Made by a program: the position numbers and the translations under genes | The notes under the pieces: generated by a model | Databases searched by the model: none | What the model was told of the DNA's origin: nothing | What the model saw: the letters and a program-made list of their open reading frames with translations, nothing else | Part shown: positions 16,850 to 25,870 of the stretch, piece after piece | Numbering within the stretch: the stretch's first letter is position 1 | How the letters are laid out: each line of letters begins with the position of its first letter | DNA from: Streptomyces himalayensis subsp. himalayensis | GTDB lineage: Bacteria; Actinomycetota; Actinomycetes; Streptomycetales; Streptomycetaceae | Length of the DNA: 64,000 nt | Direction of reading: 5' to 3' | Assembly (NCBI RefSeq): GCF_013778455.1 | Contig: NZ_JACEHE010000008.1 | Location: forward strand, 186,001 to 250,000

Positions 16850-17350
16850 GCCGAGCCTCTCCCGCCGGGCGCCGCCGGACGCCCCGAGCCGCGCCAGTGC
16901 CTCGTCCGTCAGCCGGTACACCGTCCACTCGTCCTGCGGCAGCGCCCCCATCGCCCGGTAGAACTCGATCGACGGCTCGTTCCAGTTCAGGACCGACCAC
17001 TCCAGCCGCTCGTACCCGCGCTCCACACAGATCCGCGCCAGCTCCGCCAACAGCGCCTTGCCGTGCCCGCCGCCGCGCCGGTCCGGACGTACGTACAGGT
17101 CCTCCAGGTAGATACCGTGCACCCCGCGCCACGTCGAGAAGTTCAGGAACCACAGGGCGAAGCCGACCGCCTCCCCGGTCGCGTCGTCCTCGGCGATGTG
17201 CGCGAACGCGGCCGGGCGCTCGCCGAACAGCGCGTCGTGCAGCTGCTCATGGGTGGCACGGGCCTCGTCCAGCGCCTTCTCGTAGGCGGCGAGCTCGCGG
17301 ATCATGGCGTGGATGACGGGGACGTCGGCGGGTACGGCGGTACGAATCAT
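16838..17350 (-). CDS. GNAT acetyltransferase, diamine/thialysine N-acetyltransferase-like
   Basis: A 170-residue GNAT enzyme: IRTAVPADVPVIHAMIRELAAYEKA, the central FAHIAEDDATGEAVGFALWFLNFSTWRGVHGIYLEDLYVRP and the acetyl-CoA loop RRGGGHGKALL. The FSTW...YLEDLYV pattern is that of the SSAT/thialysine group acetylating amines. It lies next to an aminoglycoside-type kinase gene in the same direction (9-bp gap), so the two are probably cotranscribed. Confidence 0.88.
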   Translation of the reverse strand: MIRTAVPADVPVIHAMIRELAAYEKALDEARATHEQLHDALFGERPAAFAHIAEDDATGEAVGFALWFLNFSTWRGVHGIYLEDLYVRPDRRGGGHGKALLAELARICVERGYERLEWSVLNWNEPSIEFYRAMGALPQDEWTVYRLTDEALARLGASGGARRERLGSGH

Positions 17351-17359
17351 GGCCGCAGG

Positions 17360-18292
17360 CTAACCCGCGCATGGATGGGGGCTGCCGCTCATGGCCGCAG
17401 GCTGACCGCGACCGCCGCGCAGCCGCCGCCCGATTTCCAGGTGGTGCGGCGCGAGCGGGTGCCCGTCCTCGATCGCCCACAGCGCGTTCTGCAGGACCCG
17501 GCCCAGCGTCCAGGCCCGCGCCCGCTCGCGGTCCAGCCCCAGCACCTCCGTCATCGCGTCGAACCGCCGCCGCACCTCGTCGGCGTCGAAACGGTTGTCC
17601 AGCGCCGGGAACAGCTCGAAGCCCGGATCGCCCGCAAGCGGCTTCGGGTCGATGGCGAGCCAGGGCTCCCGGTCGGCGGCCAGCACATTGTCGTAGTGCA
17701 GGTCCCAGTGCAGCAGCCGGTCACCGGGCTCGCCCGCCACTTCGCGCACCGCCGCCGCACAGTCCTCGAGGAGCCGCCGGTCGGCAGGATCCGGCACCTG
17801 CGGTACCGCGCCCGGCACCCGCTCGAGCATCCGTTCAGCGATGTCCCCGAGCCGCCTCATACCCTCCGGCGCCGGCACAGCGGTCAGCCGCGCCAGCAGC
17901 TCGGCGATGACCAGCACCGCCGCGCGGGAGTCCGGCACGGTCGTCAACATCCGGGCCGAGTCGAGGCGTTCGAGCAGCAGGGTTCCCGTGACGTCGTCGT
18001 ACTCGAGCAGCCGCACGGCCCCGTCGCCTCCCCACACGCGCAGCGCGACCGGCTCCCCCACGCTCTCCTCGTCCAGGTACTGAAGCTTGAGGACCGCCTG
18101 GGAACCGTCCGCGTCGCGCACCACGGGCAGCACCAGCGCGCACATCCCGTACATCACGCGACCGTCGGTCCGCAGCCCCCACCGCTCCAGGAACTCCGCC
18201 GCCCGCCCCGGCAGCGCGGCGACGAAGGCCAGCCCGTCCGCACCGTTGAACCTGGTCTGCGTGGCCACGAGCTCGTCCGGTACCTCGATCAC
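17360..18292 (-). CDS. Aminoglycoside phosphotransferase APH(6)-like kinase
   Basis: A 310-residue kinase resembling streptomycin 6-phosphotransferases: LPVVRDADGSQAVLKLQYLDEES (ATP lysine), LLEYDDVTGTLLLERL, the catalytic loop LLHWDLHYDNVL and metal-binding AIDPKPLAGDPGFELFPAL. These place it in the APH(6)/hydroxyurea-kinase branch; the real substrate may be a metabolite rather than a drug. GTG start. It is followed by the GNAT gene. Confidence 0.85.
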   Translation of the reverse strand: MIEVPDELVATQTRFNGADGLAFVAALPGRAAEFLERWGLRTDGRVMYGMCALVLPVVRDADGSQAVLKLQYLDEESVGEPVALRVWGGDGAVRLLEYDDVTGTLLLERLDSARMLTTVPDSRAAVLVIAELLARLTAVPAPEGMRRLGDIAERMLERVPGAVPQVPDPADRRLLEDCAAAVREVAGEPGDRLLHWDLHYDNVLAADREPWLAIDPKPLAGDPGFELFPALDNRFDADEVRRRFDAMTEVLGLDRERARAWTLGRVLQNALWAIEDGHPLAPHHLEIGRRLRGGRGQPAAMSGSPHPCAG

Positions 18293-18676
18293 GCTTCGAT
18301 CCTAGGGATGCGCACCATCACCGGCCACGGCTTTTCCCCGGCCACCGACTTGTCCCGGCCGGTCCCCCAGGCGCTAACGTCCGCCCATGAGTACCGTCAA
18401 CGGCGGCATATCGTTCTGGTACGCCAGCGAAGGCCTCCCCACCCCACGCGAACCCCTGCCCGGCGACGCGACCGCCGACGTCGTCATCGTGGGCGGCGGC
18501 TACACCGGCCTGTGGACCGCCTACTACCTGAAAAAAGTATCCATGGGGGCCCTTCGGGCTCGCACCGGCGCGCGATGAGAATGCGCCTCGGTGGCTGGTG
18601 CTCTCACGCGCCGCTGGGGTTGCTGCCGTGCGCTGGTGCGTGGGTCCCGCACGGTGGGTGAGCATCGAGGGGCGTC

Positions 18677-18777
18677 GCCCGGCAGACGTCGGTGCCGTGT
18701 GGTACTGCGAGTCCGGAAAAAAGTATGACGCTGGGGCTTGAGGGACTTCTGACTGCTGCCACGAGCGCGAATCTCAG
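18677..18777 (+). ncRNA. Candidate IS110 bridge (seek) RNA: target-binding loop and part of donor loop
   Basis: A basal stem pairs GCCC-CAG-CGTC (18677-18690, with small bulges) with GACG-CTG-GGGC (18727-18737). An inner hairpin pairs 18701-18706 with 18710-18714 around GCG. The internal loop between them has CGGTGCCG (18690-18697) on its 5' side, the reverse complement of the right target half CGGCACCG (20153-20160). GAAAAAAG (18716-18723) lies on its 3' side, identical to the left target half plus core (18530-18537). Downstream, ATCTCAG (18771-18777) equals the element's right end plus core (20146-20152). This is the arrangement expected of target and donor guides. Transcript ends are unknown, and the donor loop's other strand was not convincingly found. 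Confidence 0.62.
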
Positions 18778-18845
18778 ACTCTTTGAACCGGTAGGCCCCT
18801 TCGGGCGGCGTCCGCTGCGACGACGTCATGCCCGAGGAGACTGGG

Positions 18846-20084
18846 ATGGATGTGGTGGTGGCCCGCTGCGCGGGCCTGGACGTGCACCGCGACACGGTGG
18901 TAGCCACGGTCCGCTGGCCTGGCCGTCGCAAGAACAGCCGGGGTCAGGAGACGCGAACGTATCCCACGACTCAGCGCGGGCTGGCCGAGTTGAGTGACTG
19001 GCTGTTGCTCGAACAGGTTGAGCTGGTCGGCATGGAGGCGACCGGGATCTATTGGAAGCCGGTGTTCAGTGCGCTGGAGGAGCGCTTTACCTGTTGGCTG
19101 CTGAATGCCCAGCACATGCACAACGTGCCGGGCCGCAAGACGGACGTGGCCGATTCCGTCTGGATCGCCCAGTTACTCGAACACGGCCTGGTGCGGCCCT
19201 CGTTCGTGCCGCCGCGTGAGATGCGGGATCTGCGGGATCTGACGCGGTCGCGGACGGCGGTGGCGCAGGAGCGGGCTCGGATGATCCAGCGGCTGGAGAA
19301 GGTGCTCCAGGACGCCGGGATCAAGCTGACATCGGTGGCCTCCCAGGCGTACTCGAAGTCCGCACGGGCGATCCTGGACGCACTGGTGGAGGGAGAGCGC
19401 GATCCAAAGGTCCTGGCCTCGCTGGTCAAGGGCCGCTTGCGGTCCAAGCGGGAGAGGCTGGAGGAGGCACTCGGGCACCGTTTCCGCGTCGAACACCACG
19501 GGGTGCTCGCCCGCCGGCTGCTGGCCAACCTGGACACCCTTGATGCCGCGATCACCGAGCTGGACACCGAGATCGCCCGACGGCTGGAGCCGCATCAGCC
19601 GATGCTGGACCTGCTGTGCACGATTCCCGGTGTCGGGCCGAAGACCGTCCAGGTCCTGGTCGCCGAGATCGGCCTGGACATGTCGATCTTCCCCTCCTCC
19701 GGGCATCTTGCCTCCTGGGCGGGTATCTGCCCGGGCAACAACGCCTCGGGCGGCAAACGGCGCTCCGGTCGCACCCGGCCGGGGTCGCGGTGGCTCAAGC
19801 AAGCTCTGACCGAGGCGGCCTGGGGTGCGGCCCGGGCCAAGGGCACTTATCTGGCCGCCCATCACGCCCAGATCCGTGGTCGGGCCGGGCGTTACAAGGC
19901 CATCGGTGCCACCCGGCACGACATCATCGTCGCCTACTGGCACATCGCCCACGACCGGGTGCCGTTCCGGGAACTGGGCGCGGACTGGGTCAGCCGCCGC
20001 TATTCGCCCGAGCACCGGGCCCGGCGCCTGATCGCGCAGCTCGAGGAGCTCGGCCTGAGTGTCACCACCAAGCCCGCCGAATAA
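18846..20084 (+). CDS. IS110-family transposase (DEDD recombinase)
   Basis: A 412-residue recombinase. The RuvC-like N-terminal domain has Asp12 in GLDVHRDTVVA, Glu in GMEATGIYW and Asp pairs in GRKTDVADSVWIAQL. The C-terminal Tnp domain has the helix-hairpin-helix IPGVGPKTVQVLVAEIG and the catalytic serine (about Ser301) in NNASGGKRRSG. ATG 18846 is chosen for its GAGGAG 6 nt upstream; ATG 18828 adds six residues. The frame is intact. A TTA leucine codon at 19173-19175 makes translation dependent on the bldA tRNA in streptomycetes. Confidence 0.95.
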   Translation: MDVVVARCAGLDVHRDTVVATVRWPGRRKNSRGQETRTYPTTQRGLAELSDWLLLEQVELVGMEATGIYWKPVFSALEERFTCWLLNAQHMHNVPGRKTDVADSVWIAQLLEHGLVRPSFVPPREMRDLRDLTRSRTAVAQERARMIQRLEKVLQDAGIKLTSVASQAYSKSARAILDALVEGERDPKVLASLVKGRLRSKRERLEEALGHRFRVEHHGVLARRLLANLDTLDAAITELDTEIARRLEPHQPMLDLLCTIPGVGPKTVQVLVAEIGLDMSIFPSSGHLASWAGICPGNNASGGKRRSGRTRPGSRWLKQALTEAAWGAARAKGTYLAAHHAQIRGRAGRYKAIGATRHDIIVAYWHIAHDRVPFRELGADWVSRRYSPEHRARRLIAQLEELGLSVTTKPAE

Positions 20085-21423
20085 CCGCCGTTCTCGCCCT
20101 GCGGCCCGGTGGCGCTGACGCCTGCCTACAAACCGGCGGATTCACATCTCAGCGGCACCGTTCCTGCGCATCACCGTCCTTGAACAGAAGTTCTGCGGCT
20201 ACGGCGCCTCCGGCCGCAACGGCGGCTGGCTCTACAACGGCATCGCCGGCCGCGACCGATACGCGAAACTCCACGGCCACGACGCCGCCATGCGCCTCCA
20301 GCAGGCCATGAACGACACGGTCGCCGAGGTCGCCCGAACCGCGGCCGAGGAGAACATCGACGCCGACATCCACCAGGGCGGCGTACTCGAAGTGGCGTAC
20401 ACCCCCGCCCAGTTGGCCCGCCTCAAGGCCTTCCACGCCACGGAACTCTCGTACGGCGAGAAGGACCGCGAGCTCTACGGCGCCCGCGACACCGCCGAAC
20501 GCATCCGGGTCGCCGGAGCGGTCGGCTCCACATGGACCCCTCACGGCGCCCGCCTCCACCCCGCCAAGCTCGTCAAGGGCCTCGCGGCCGCCGTCGAATC
20601 GCTGGGCGTCACGATCCACGAGTCCACGCCGGTCACCGAGATCAGGCCCAAGCACGCGATCACGCCCTACGGCACCGTCCGCGCCCCGTACGTCCTGCGC
20701 TGCACCGAGGGCTTCACGGCCTCCCTCAAGGGGCACCGCCGCACCTGGCTCCCCATGAACTCCTCCATGATCGTGACCGAGCCCCTGCCCGAGGACGTCT
20801 GGTCGTCGATCGGCTGGGAAGGCCGCGAAACCCTCGGAGACATGGCCCACGCCTACATGTACGCGCAGCGCACGGCCGACGACCGCATCGCACTCGGCGG
20901 CCGGGGCGTCCCCTACCGCTACGGCTCCCGCACGGACAACGACGGCCGCACCCAGCCCGCCACGATCGATGCCCTGCGCGAGATCCTCGTCCGGTTCTTC
21001 CCGCAGCTCGCCGGCGTGGCCGTCAGCCACGCCTGGTCCGGTGTCCTCGGCGTCCCCCGCGACTGGTGCGCGACCGTCACCCTCGACCGCACCACCGGCC
21101 TCGGCTGGGCCGGCGGCTACGTCGGCTCCGGCGTCGCCACCGCCAACCTCGCCGCCCGCACCCTTCGCGACCTCGTCCAGCAGGACTCCGGCCAGTCCGG
21201 CCCGACCGAGCTGACCGCCCTCCCCTGGGTGAACCACAAGGTCCGCAAATGGGAGCCGGAGCCCCTGCGCTGGCTCGGCGTCCACGGCATGTACGCGACG
21301 TACCGCGCCGCGGACCACAGCGAACGCACCTCACCCACCGCCGAAACCGCCCGCCTGGCCCGCCTCGCGGACCGCCTCTCCGGCCGCCACTGAGGGACCC
21401 GCCGGGACCCGGCGGGACGACAA

Positions 21424-21456
21424 AGGCCCAGGTCACACGAGCTGTAACCTGGGCCT
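21424..21456 (-). terminator. Hairpin between the oxidase fragment and tRNA-Thr
   Basis: Ten-bp arms (AGGCCCAGGT 21424-21433 and ACCTGGGCCT 21447-21456) lie just 3' of the minus-strand tRNA and downstream of the plus-strand oxidase, so it can terminate both. On the minus strand it is followed by TTTG. Confidence 0.78.
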
Positions 21457-21459
21457 CAG

Positions 21460-21536
21460 TGGAGCCCCCTGTCGGATTCGAACCGACGACCTACGCATTA
21501 CAAGTGCGTTGCTCTGGCCAACTGAGCTAAGGAGGC
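21460..21536 (-). tRNA. tRNA-Thr (anticodon TGT)
   Basis: The reverse complement folds as a cloverleaf: acceptor GCCTCCT/AGGGGGC (one G-T pair), D-arm GCTCAGTTGGCCAGAGC, anticodon stem ACGCA/TGCGT around CTTGTAA (anticodon TGT), and T-arm GTCGG-TTCGAAT-CCGAC. The 3' CCA is encoded (21460-21462). No integrase or att duplication is visible at this locus. Confidence 0.95.
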
Positions 21537-21658
21537 GTGCCCGTGCAGTGTACCCAGGTCACGGACCGGCCTCGTCGAAAATTTCGTCGAAGTTCACATG
21601 CGTCGGACTACTGACAGACCAGGTGAACCCCAGGTACCGTCTCGATCCAGTTCACCCG

Positions 21659-21674
21659 CGTGGACTACACCACA
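21659..21674 (+). promoter_or_regulatory. Possible DasR site upstream of msiK
   Basis: CGTGGACTACACCACA matches the dre consensus at 12 of 16 positions, with dyad halves GTGGACTA/CACCAC, about 80 bp before the msiK ATG. It is weaker than the nagK sites. Control of msiK by the GlcNAc regulator would make functional sense. Confidence 0.4.
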
Positions 21675-21753
21675 ACGGGATCATCCGTAGTGGCACACCA
21701 CCTTTACAACGGATCGTCCGGCACGTTCCTGCCGGTGAAGGGGGCCCCTCACC

Positions 21754-22890
<1,137 letters not shown>

Positions 22891-22914
22891 CGCGCGTCCG
22901 CGCCATCACTGCGT

Positions 22915-22950
22915 ACGGGAGTCCCGCACCGGAAGGTGCGGGACTCCCGT
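22915..22950 (+). terminator. Strong hairpin terminator after msiK
   Basis: Perfect 16-bp arms (22915-22930 and 22935-22950) around GGAA, 25 bp after the stop. Confidence 0.9.
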
Positions 22951-22954
22951 CGTC

Positions 22955-23098
22955 GCATCCGCGGTTACATCGGGCGTTGCAGCCGCGGTTACGTCCGTCG
23001 CTGCGCCCTCGGTTTACTTCCGCCCGTGCACCCGCGGTTGCATCGGTCCTTGCACCGGCGTTCCATCCGTCCTTGCATCCACCGTCGCCTCCGTCATC
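22955..23098. repeat. Degenerate 24-bp tandem repeat, about six units
   Basis: Units start at 22955, 22979, 23003, 23028, 23052 and 23075 (lengths 24, 24, 25, 24, 23, 24) with the theme GCANCCGCGGTTRCATCGGTCCTT. It begins 4 bp after the msiK terminator and fills most of the gap to the next gene. Unit length drift argues against a coding repeat. Function unknown. Confidence 0.65.
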
Positions 23099-23237
23099 GC
23101 GCCGGTCACACAAGTCGGGCACATAACGGGCATTTCGATCCTGTGCGTCAACACCCGTCGAACAATTCTCAGCACCTCATCGCTCGACAGAGTGACCAAA
23201 TGTCGCCAAATCACTACCGGCCGCTACTCTCACTCGC

Positions 23238-23678
23238 GTGACGCACTCCTCAAGGCCGCCGGCGCGGCGCGGCGCCGCCCTCCGCATCGGCCGTACTCTC
23301 GCTCTCGTTCTGCCCGTTGTCCTGGTGCTCTCCGGGACCCTCGCGGTCACCCACGTCAACTGGTCGGGCGGTTCTTCGGACTCCGTGCTCACGGCCTCCG
23401 CCGCGGACGTCTCCACGCCGGCCAGGTCCCGCGCCCCCCAGGACGTGCTGCGCGACCGGCTCCTCCTCGAACTCCAGGAGAAGGACCCGGGCATCGCCCT
23501 CACGCACCTCCAGCAGGAGGTCAACGACCGGCCGTCCCTGGCCCGGCACTGTGTTTCGATCGCCCGCGCTCTCGGCCGCGCCGCCGTGCAGCAGTACGGA
23601 GCGTCCCGTGCCCAGTCGTTCGCACGTCCGGTCTGCGACACGTCCTTCGCATCGGGTGTCGCCGCTCAGCAGGGCTGA
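23238..23678 (+). CDS. Small secreted or membrane-anchored conserved protein
   Basis: A 146-residue protein with a basic N-terminus (THSSRPPARRGAALRIGR), one hydrophobic segment (about 20-42, TLALVLPVVLVLSGTLAV) and an extracytoplasmic remainder with two cysteines (HCVSIARAL, FARPVCDTSF). The C-terminal half is helical (VLRDRLLLELQEKDPGIALTHLQQEV). No domain is recognised. The GTG start is at the frame limit. Confidence 0.7.
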   Translation: MTHSSRPPARRGAALRIGRTLALVLPVVLVLSGTLAVTHVNWSGGSSDSVLTASAADVSTPARSRAPQDVLRDRLLLELQEKDPGIALTHLQQEVNDRPSLARHCVSIARALGRAAVQQYGASRAQSFARPVCDTSFASGVAAQQG

Positions 23679-23749
23679 GCGGCACGGCACGGCACGGAGC
23701 GATCGCGGCGCCCCGGGCCGGGCGGGCGGACGGCACGTACAGTTCGGAC

Positions 23750-24484
23750 ATGACAGCTGATGCGAACGGGCTGATCCGCCCCACTCAAGCCGTCGTGCTG
23801 GCCGGTGGCCAGGGGTCTCGGCTCCGTCCGTACACCGACGACCGGCCCAAGCCCATGGTCGAGATCCCCGGTACGGGAACGCCGATCATCGGCCACCAAC
23901 TGGCCTGGCTCGCCGCCGAAGGTGTCACGGACGCCGTCGTCTCCTGTGGCCATCTGGCCGAAGTGCTCCAGAAATGGCTGGAGTCCGCGGATCTTCCGCT
24001 CCGCGTCACCACGGTGGTGGAGACGGAACCGCTGGGCCGAGGCGGCGGCCTCAAGTACGCCGCCGCCCACCTCCCCCACCCCGAGCAGCCGTGGTACGCG
24101 ACGAACGGGGACATCTGGACCCGTTTCTCACTGCGCGACATGGCGGCGTTCCACGCGGAGCGCGACGCCGCGGCGACCCTTGCCCTGGCTCGCCCGCGCA
24201 TCCCCTGGGGTGCCGTCGAGACGGACACCTTCGGGCACATCACGGACTTCGTCGAGGCCCCGCCGTCGCCGTATCTCATCAACGCGGGTGTGTACGTGTT
24301 CTCGGCGGAGTTCACCGAGCTGCTGCCGGCCCGAGGCGACCACGAACGCACCACGTTCCCCAGGCTGGCGCGCGAGAGGCGCCTGGCAGGTTTTCCGATC
24401 CCGCAGGGCGCGTACTGGCGGGCCATCGACACGGCGAAGGACCTGACGGAGGCGGCGAAGGAGCTCGCCACGCTCAGGTCCTGA
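23750..24484 (+). CDS. Sugar-phosphate nucleotidyltransferase
   Basis: A 244-residue nucleotidyltransferase. The NTP-binding loop is AVVLAGGQGSRLRPYTDDRPKPMVEI; then IIGHQLAWLAAEGVTDAVVSCGHLA, ETEPLGRGGGLKYAA, the metal/sugar site NGDIWTRF and INAGVYVFS. It makes an NDP-sugar (GDP-mannose or dTDP/UDP-glucose type); the length lacks the C-terminal left-handed beta-helix, so the exact product is not readable. ATG 23750 starts 72 bp after the preceding gene. Confidence 0.85.
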   Translation: MTADANGLIRPTQAVVLAGGQGSRLRPYTDDRPKPMVEIPGTGTPIIGHQLAWLAAEGVTDAVVSCGHLAEVLQKWLESADLPLRVTTVVETEPLGRGGGLKYAAAHLPHPEQPWYATNGDIWTRFSLRDMAAFHAERDAAATLALARPRIPWGAVETDTFGHITDFVEAPPSPYLINAGVYVFSAEFTELLPARGDHERTTFPRLARERRLAGFPIPQGAYWRAIDTAKDLTEAAKELATLRS

Positions 24485-24547
24485 GCGAGGGTCCTGAGCG
24501 AGCCGTCAGGCGGGAGGTGGAGTGGGCGAGGCCGAGCGGCAGGGTCC

Positions 24548-25870
24548 CTATCGGCGCAGGGCCTCCACCGGCTGGATCCGGGCTGCGCGTACCGCCGGGT
24601 ACAGACCGGCCAGCAGACCGGTGACCAGGCCGACCACCGGGGCTGTTGCGAGCGTGCCGGTGTGGATCACGGGTGTCCAGTTGCGAGCGACCGCGACGAC
24701 GACAACGGTGACGGTTCCGATGCTGGTGCCGACGAGGCCACCGAGTGCACCGAGCGCACCGGACTCGGTGAGGAACTGCAACGCCACATGCCGGCTGCGG
24801 GCGCCGAGGGCCCTGCGCAGGCCGATCTCACCGGTGCGTTCAAGGACGGCCACCAACGTGGTGTTGGCGATGCCGACGGCTCCGATCACGAGGCAGATCG
24901 CGGCGAGCAGGAGGAAGAGCTCGTTGAGATCGGAGGTGACGGAGGAACGCAGGCTCTTGGGATCGGGCGGTGGGACGGCCTTGAGGTACTCCGGGTGGTC
25001 GGGGCGCAGGGCGATGGGCACTTCCTCAGCGATCTGAACCGCCGCTCCCACACGGGTCGAGATGAGCATCTCCGCGGCGTCCGTGGGCGACCCCCAGAGC
25101 TCCTCGGCCGTGGTGTGGGGGACCAGCACCGAAAGCAGCATGTCCGGCTTGCGCTTCACGTCGTCGATGATGCCGATGATGGTGAACGGCTGGTCGCCGA
25201 TGAAGACGGCGGGCCGTGCCTCCAGGGTGGCGATGCCGAGTCGTGCGGCGATGCTGCTGCTGAGGACGACGACGCGCTGCCGGGTGTCGGCGTGGAAGTC
25301 GTCGTAGAGGCGCCCCTGAACGAGATGGGGGACGGCTGCCCGCAGGGCACCGGGGGCCGTGGCGACGACGTCGATCATGTCGTTCTGGCCTCTGGCGACG
25401 GCCGAGGTCCGAACCGCCAGCCCCTGACCGGTGTCCTCTCGCACGGGCCAGTGGACTCCGGCGTGTTCGACACCGCCGAGTCGCTCGACGCGTTCTCCGG
25501 CGTCGTCGGGGAAGGCGGGATCCGCGAACTCGTTCTGCTCCCGGGCTATGTCCTTGACCGTCACCTCGGTGGCGGTCAGCAGACTGAAGCGGGAGTCGAT
25601 CTGGGACGAGGCCGTGGCGGTGAGGCCGAGCACCGCTACGAAGGCGCCGACCCCGAGGACGGTGCCGAGGGCAGTGAGAGCCGAACGGCCCGGACGCTGG
25701 AGTGTCCCGGCGAGGGCCTCGCTCAACAGGTCGTTCAGGGCGAAGGAGGTGGGCGGTACGGCGGGCCGTATTCGACGCAGACGCAGGCCCGGGCGGAGAC
25801 GCAGACCCGGGCGGAGGCGCAGAACCCGGCGGAGGCGCAGGCCCGGGCGGAGGCGCAGCAGGATCCTCAC
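24548..25870 (-). CDS. MacB-type ABC transporter permease
   Basis: A 440-residue FtsX/MacB permease. TM1 (about 62-84, SALTALGTVLGVGAFVAVLGLTA) is followed by a large periplasmic-type domain (about 90-300), then three C-terminal helices (LLAAICLVIGAVGIANTTLVAVLERTGEIGLRRALGA; GALGGLVGTSIGTVTVVVVAVA; VVGLVTGLLAGLYPAVRAARIQPVEAL). Its first ~35 residues are a repetitive LRLRPG tract encoded by an 18-bp DNA repeat. GTG 25870 overlaps the ATPase stop (GTGA), with AGGAG upstream. It is the last gene of the four-gene unit 29028-24548. Confidence 0.9.
   Translation of the reverse strand: MRILLRLRPGLRLRRVLRLRPGLRLRPGLRLRRIRPAVPPTSFALNDLLSEALAGTLQRPGRSALTALGTVLGVGAFVAVLGLTATASSQIDSRFSLLTATEVTVKDIAREQNEFADPAFPDDAGERVERLGGVEHAGVHWPVREDTGQGLAVRTSAVARGQNDMIDVVATAPGALRAAVPHLVQGRLYDDFHADTRQRVVVLSSSIAARLGIATLEARPAVFIGDQPFTIIGIIDDVKRKPDMLLSVLVPHTTAEELWGSPTDAAEMLISTRVGAAVQIAEEVPIALRPDHPEYLKAVPPPDPKSLRSSVTSDLNELFLLLAAICLVIGAVGIANTTLVAVLERTGEIGLRRALGARSRHVALQFLTESGALGALGGLVGTSIGTVTVVVVAVARNWTPVIHTGTLATAPVVGLVTGLLAGLYPAVRAARIQPVEALRR
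25783..25854. repeat. 18-bp tandem repeat in the 5' end of the permease gene
   Basis: Four units (25783-25800, 25801-25818, 25819-25836, 25837-25854) of GCAGGCCCGGGCGGAGGC type; on the minus strand each encodes six residues of (L/R)LRPGL kind. The array keeps frame and lengthens the cytoplasmic N-terminus before TM1. Confidence 0.8.

Larger units (their letters stand above)
18538..20152 (+). mobile_element. IS110-family insertion sequence, 1,615 bp
   Basis: The limits are set by the oxidase frame: deleting exactly 18538-20152 restores it. AG occurs at both junctions (18536-18537 and 20151-20152) and would be the core dinucleotide, so 18536-20150 is equivalent. No terminal inverted repeats and no longer target duplication are seen, as expected for IS110 elements. 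The 5' non-coding end is long (308 bp) and the 3' end short (68 bp), the layout of the IS110 rather than the IS1111 group. The target, read on the plus strand, is CTGAAAAAAG then CGGCACCGTTC. Confidence 0.92.
18387..21393 (+). pseudogene. FAD-dependent amine/amino-acid oxidase gene, split by an IS110 element
   Basis: Fragment 1 (18387-18537) encodes MSTVNGGISFWYAS...DVVIVGGGYTGLWTAYYLKK, the first half of the Rossmann FAD site. Fragment 2 (20153-21393) resumes with APFLRITVLEQKFCGYGASGRNGGWLYNG and runs to the normal end. Joining g18537 to c20153 gives GCG and one uninterrupted 463-residue DadA-like oxidase (GGGYTG, then Glu of VLEQ, then GASGRNGGW; C-terminal GLGWAGGYVGSGVATANLAARTL). The insertion separates the glycine-rich loop from the ribose-binding Glu, so neither piece can bind FAD. 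From the first ATG the reading continues 13 codons into the element and stops at 18578. Both fragments are otherwise intact, which suggests a recent insertion. Confidence 0.92.

Noticed and set aside
17360..18292. Clinical-type aminoglycoside resistance gene
   Set aside because: Only general APH(6)-like motifs; chromosomal kinases of this kind are common in streptomycetes, so a resistance claim is not supported.
18541..18716. A separate small element with an 11-bp target duplication (GAAAAAAGTAT at both ends)
   Set aside because: The oxidase frame is restored only by removing the whole 1,615 bp, and sequence after the second copy is not oxidase; a guide segment explains the repeat better.
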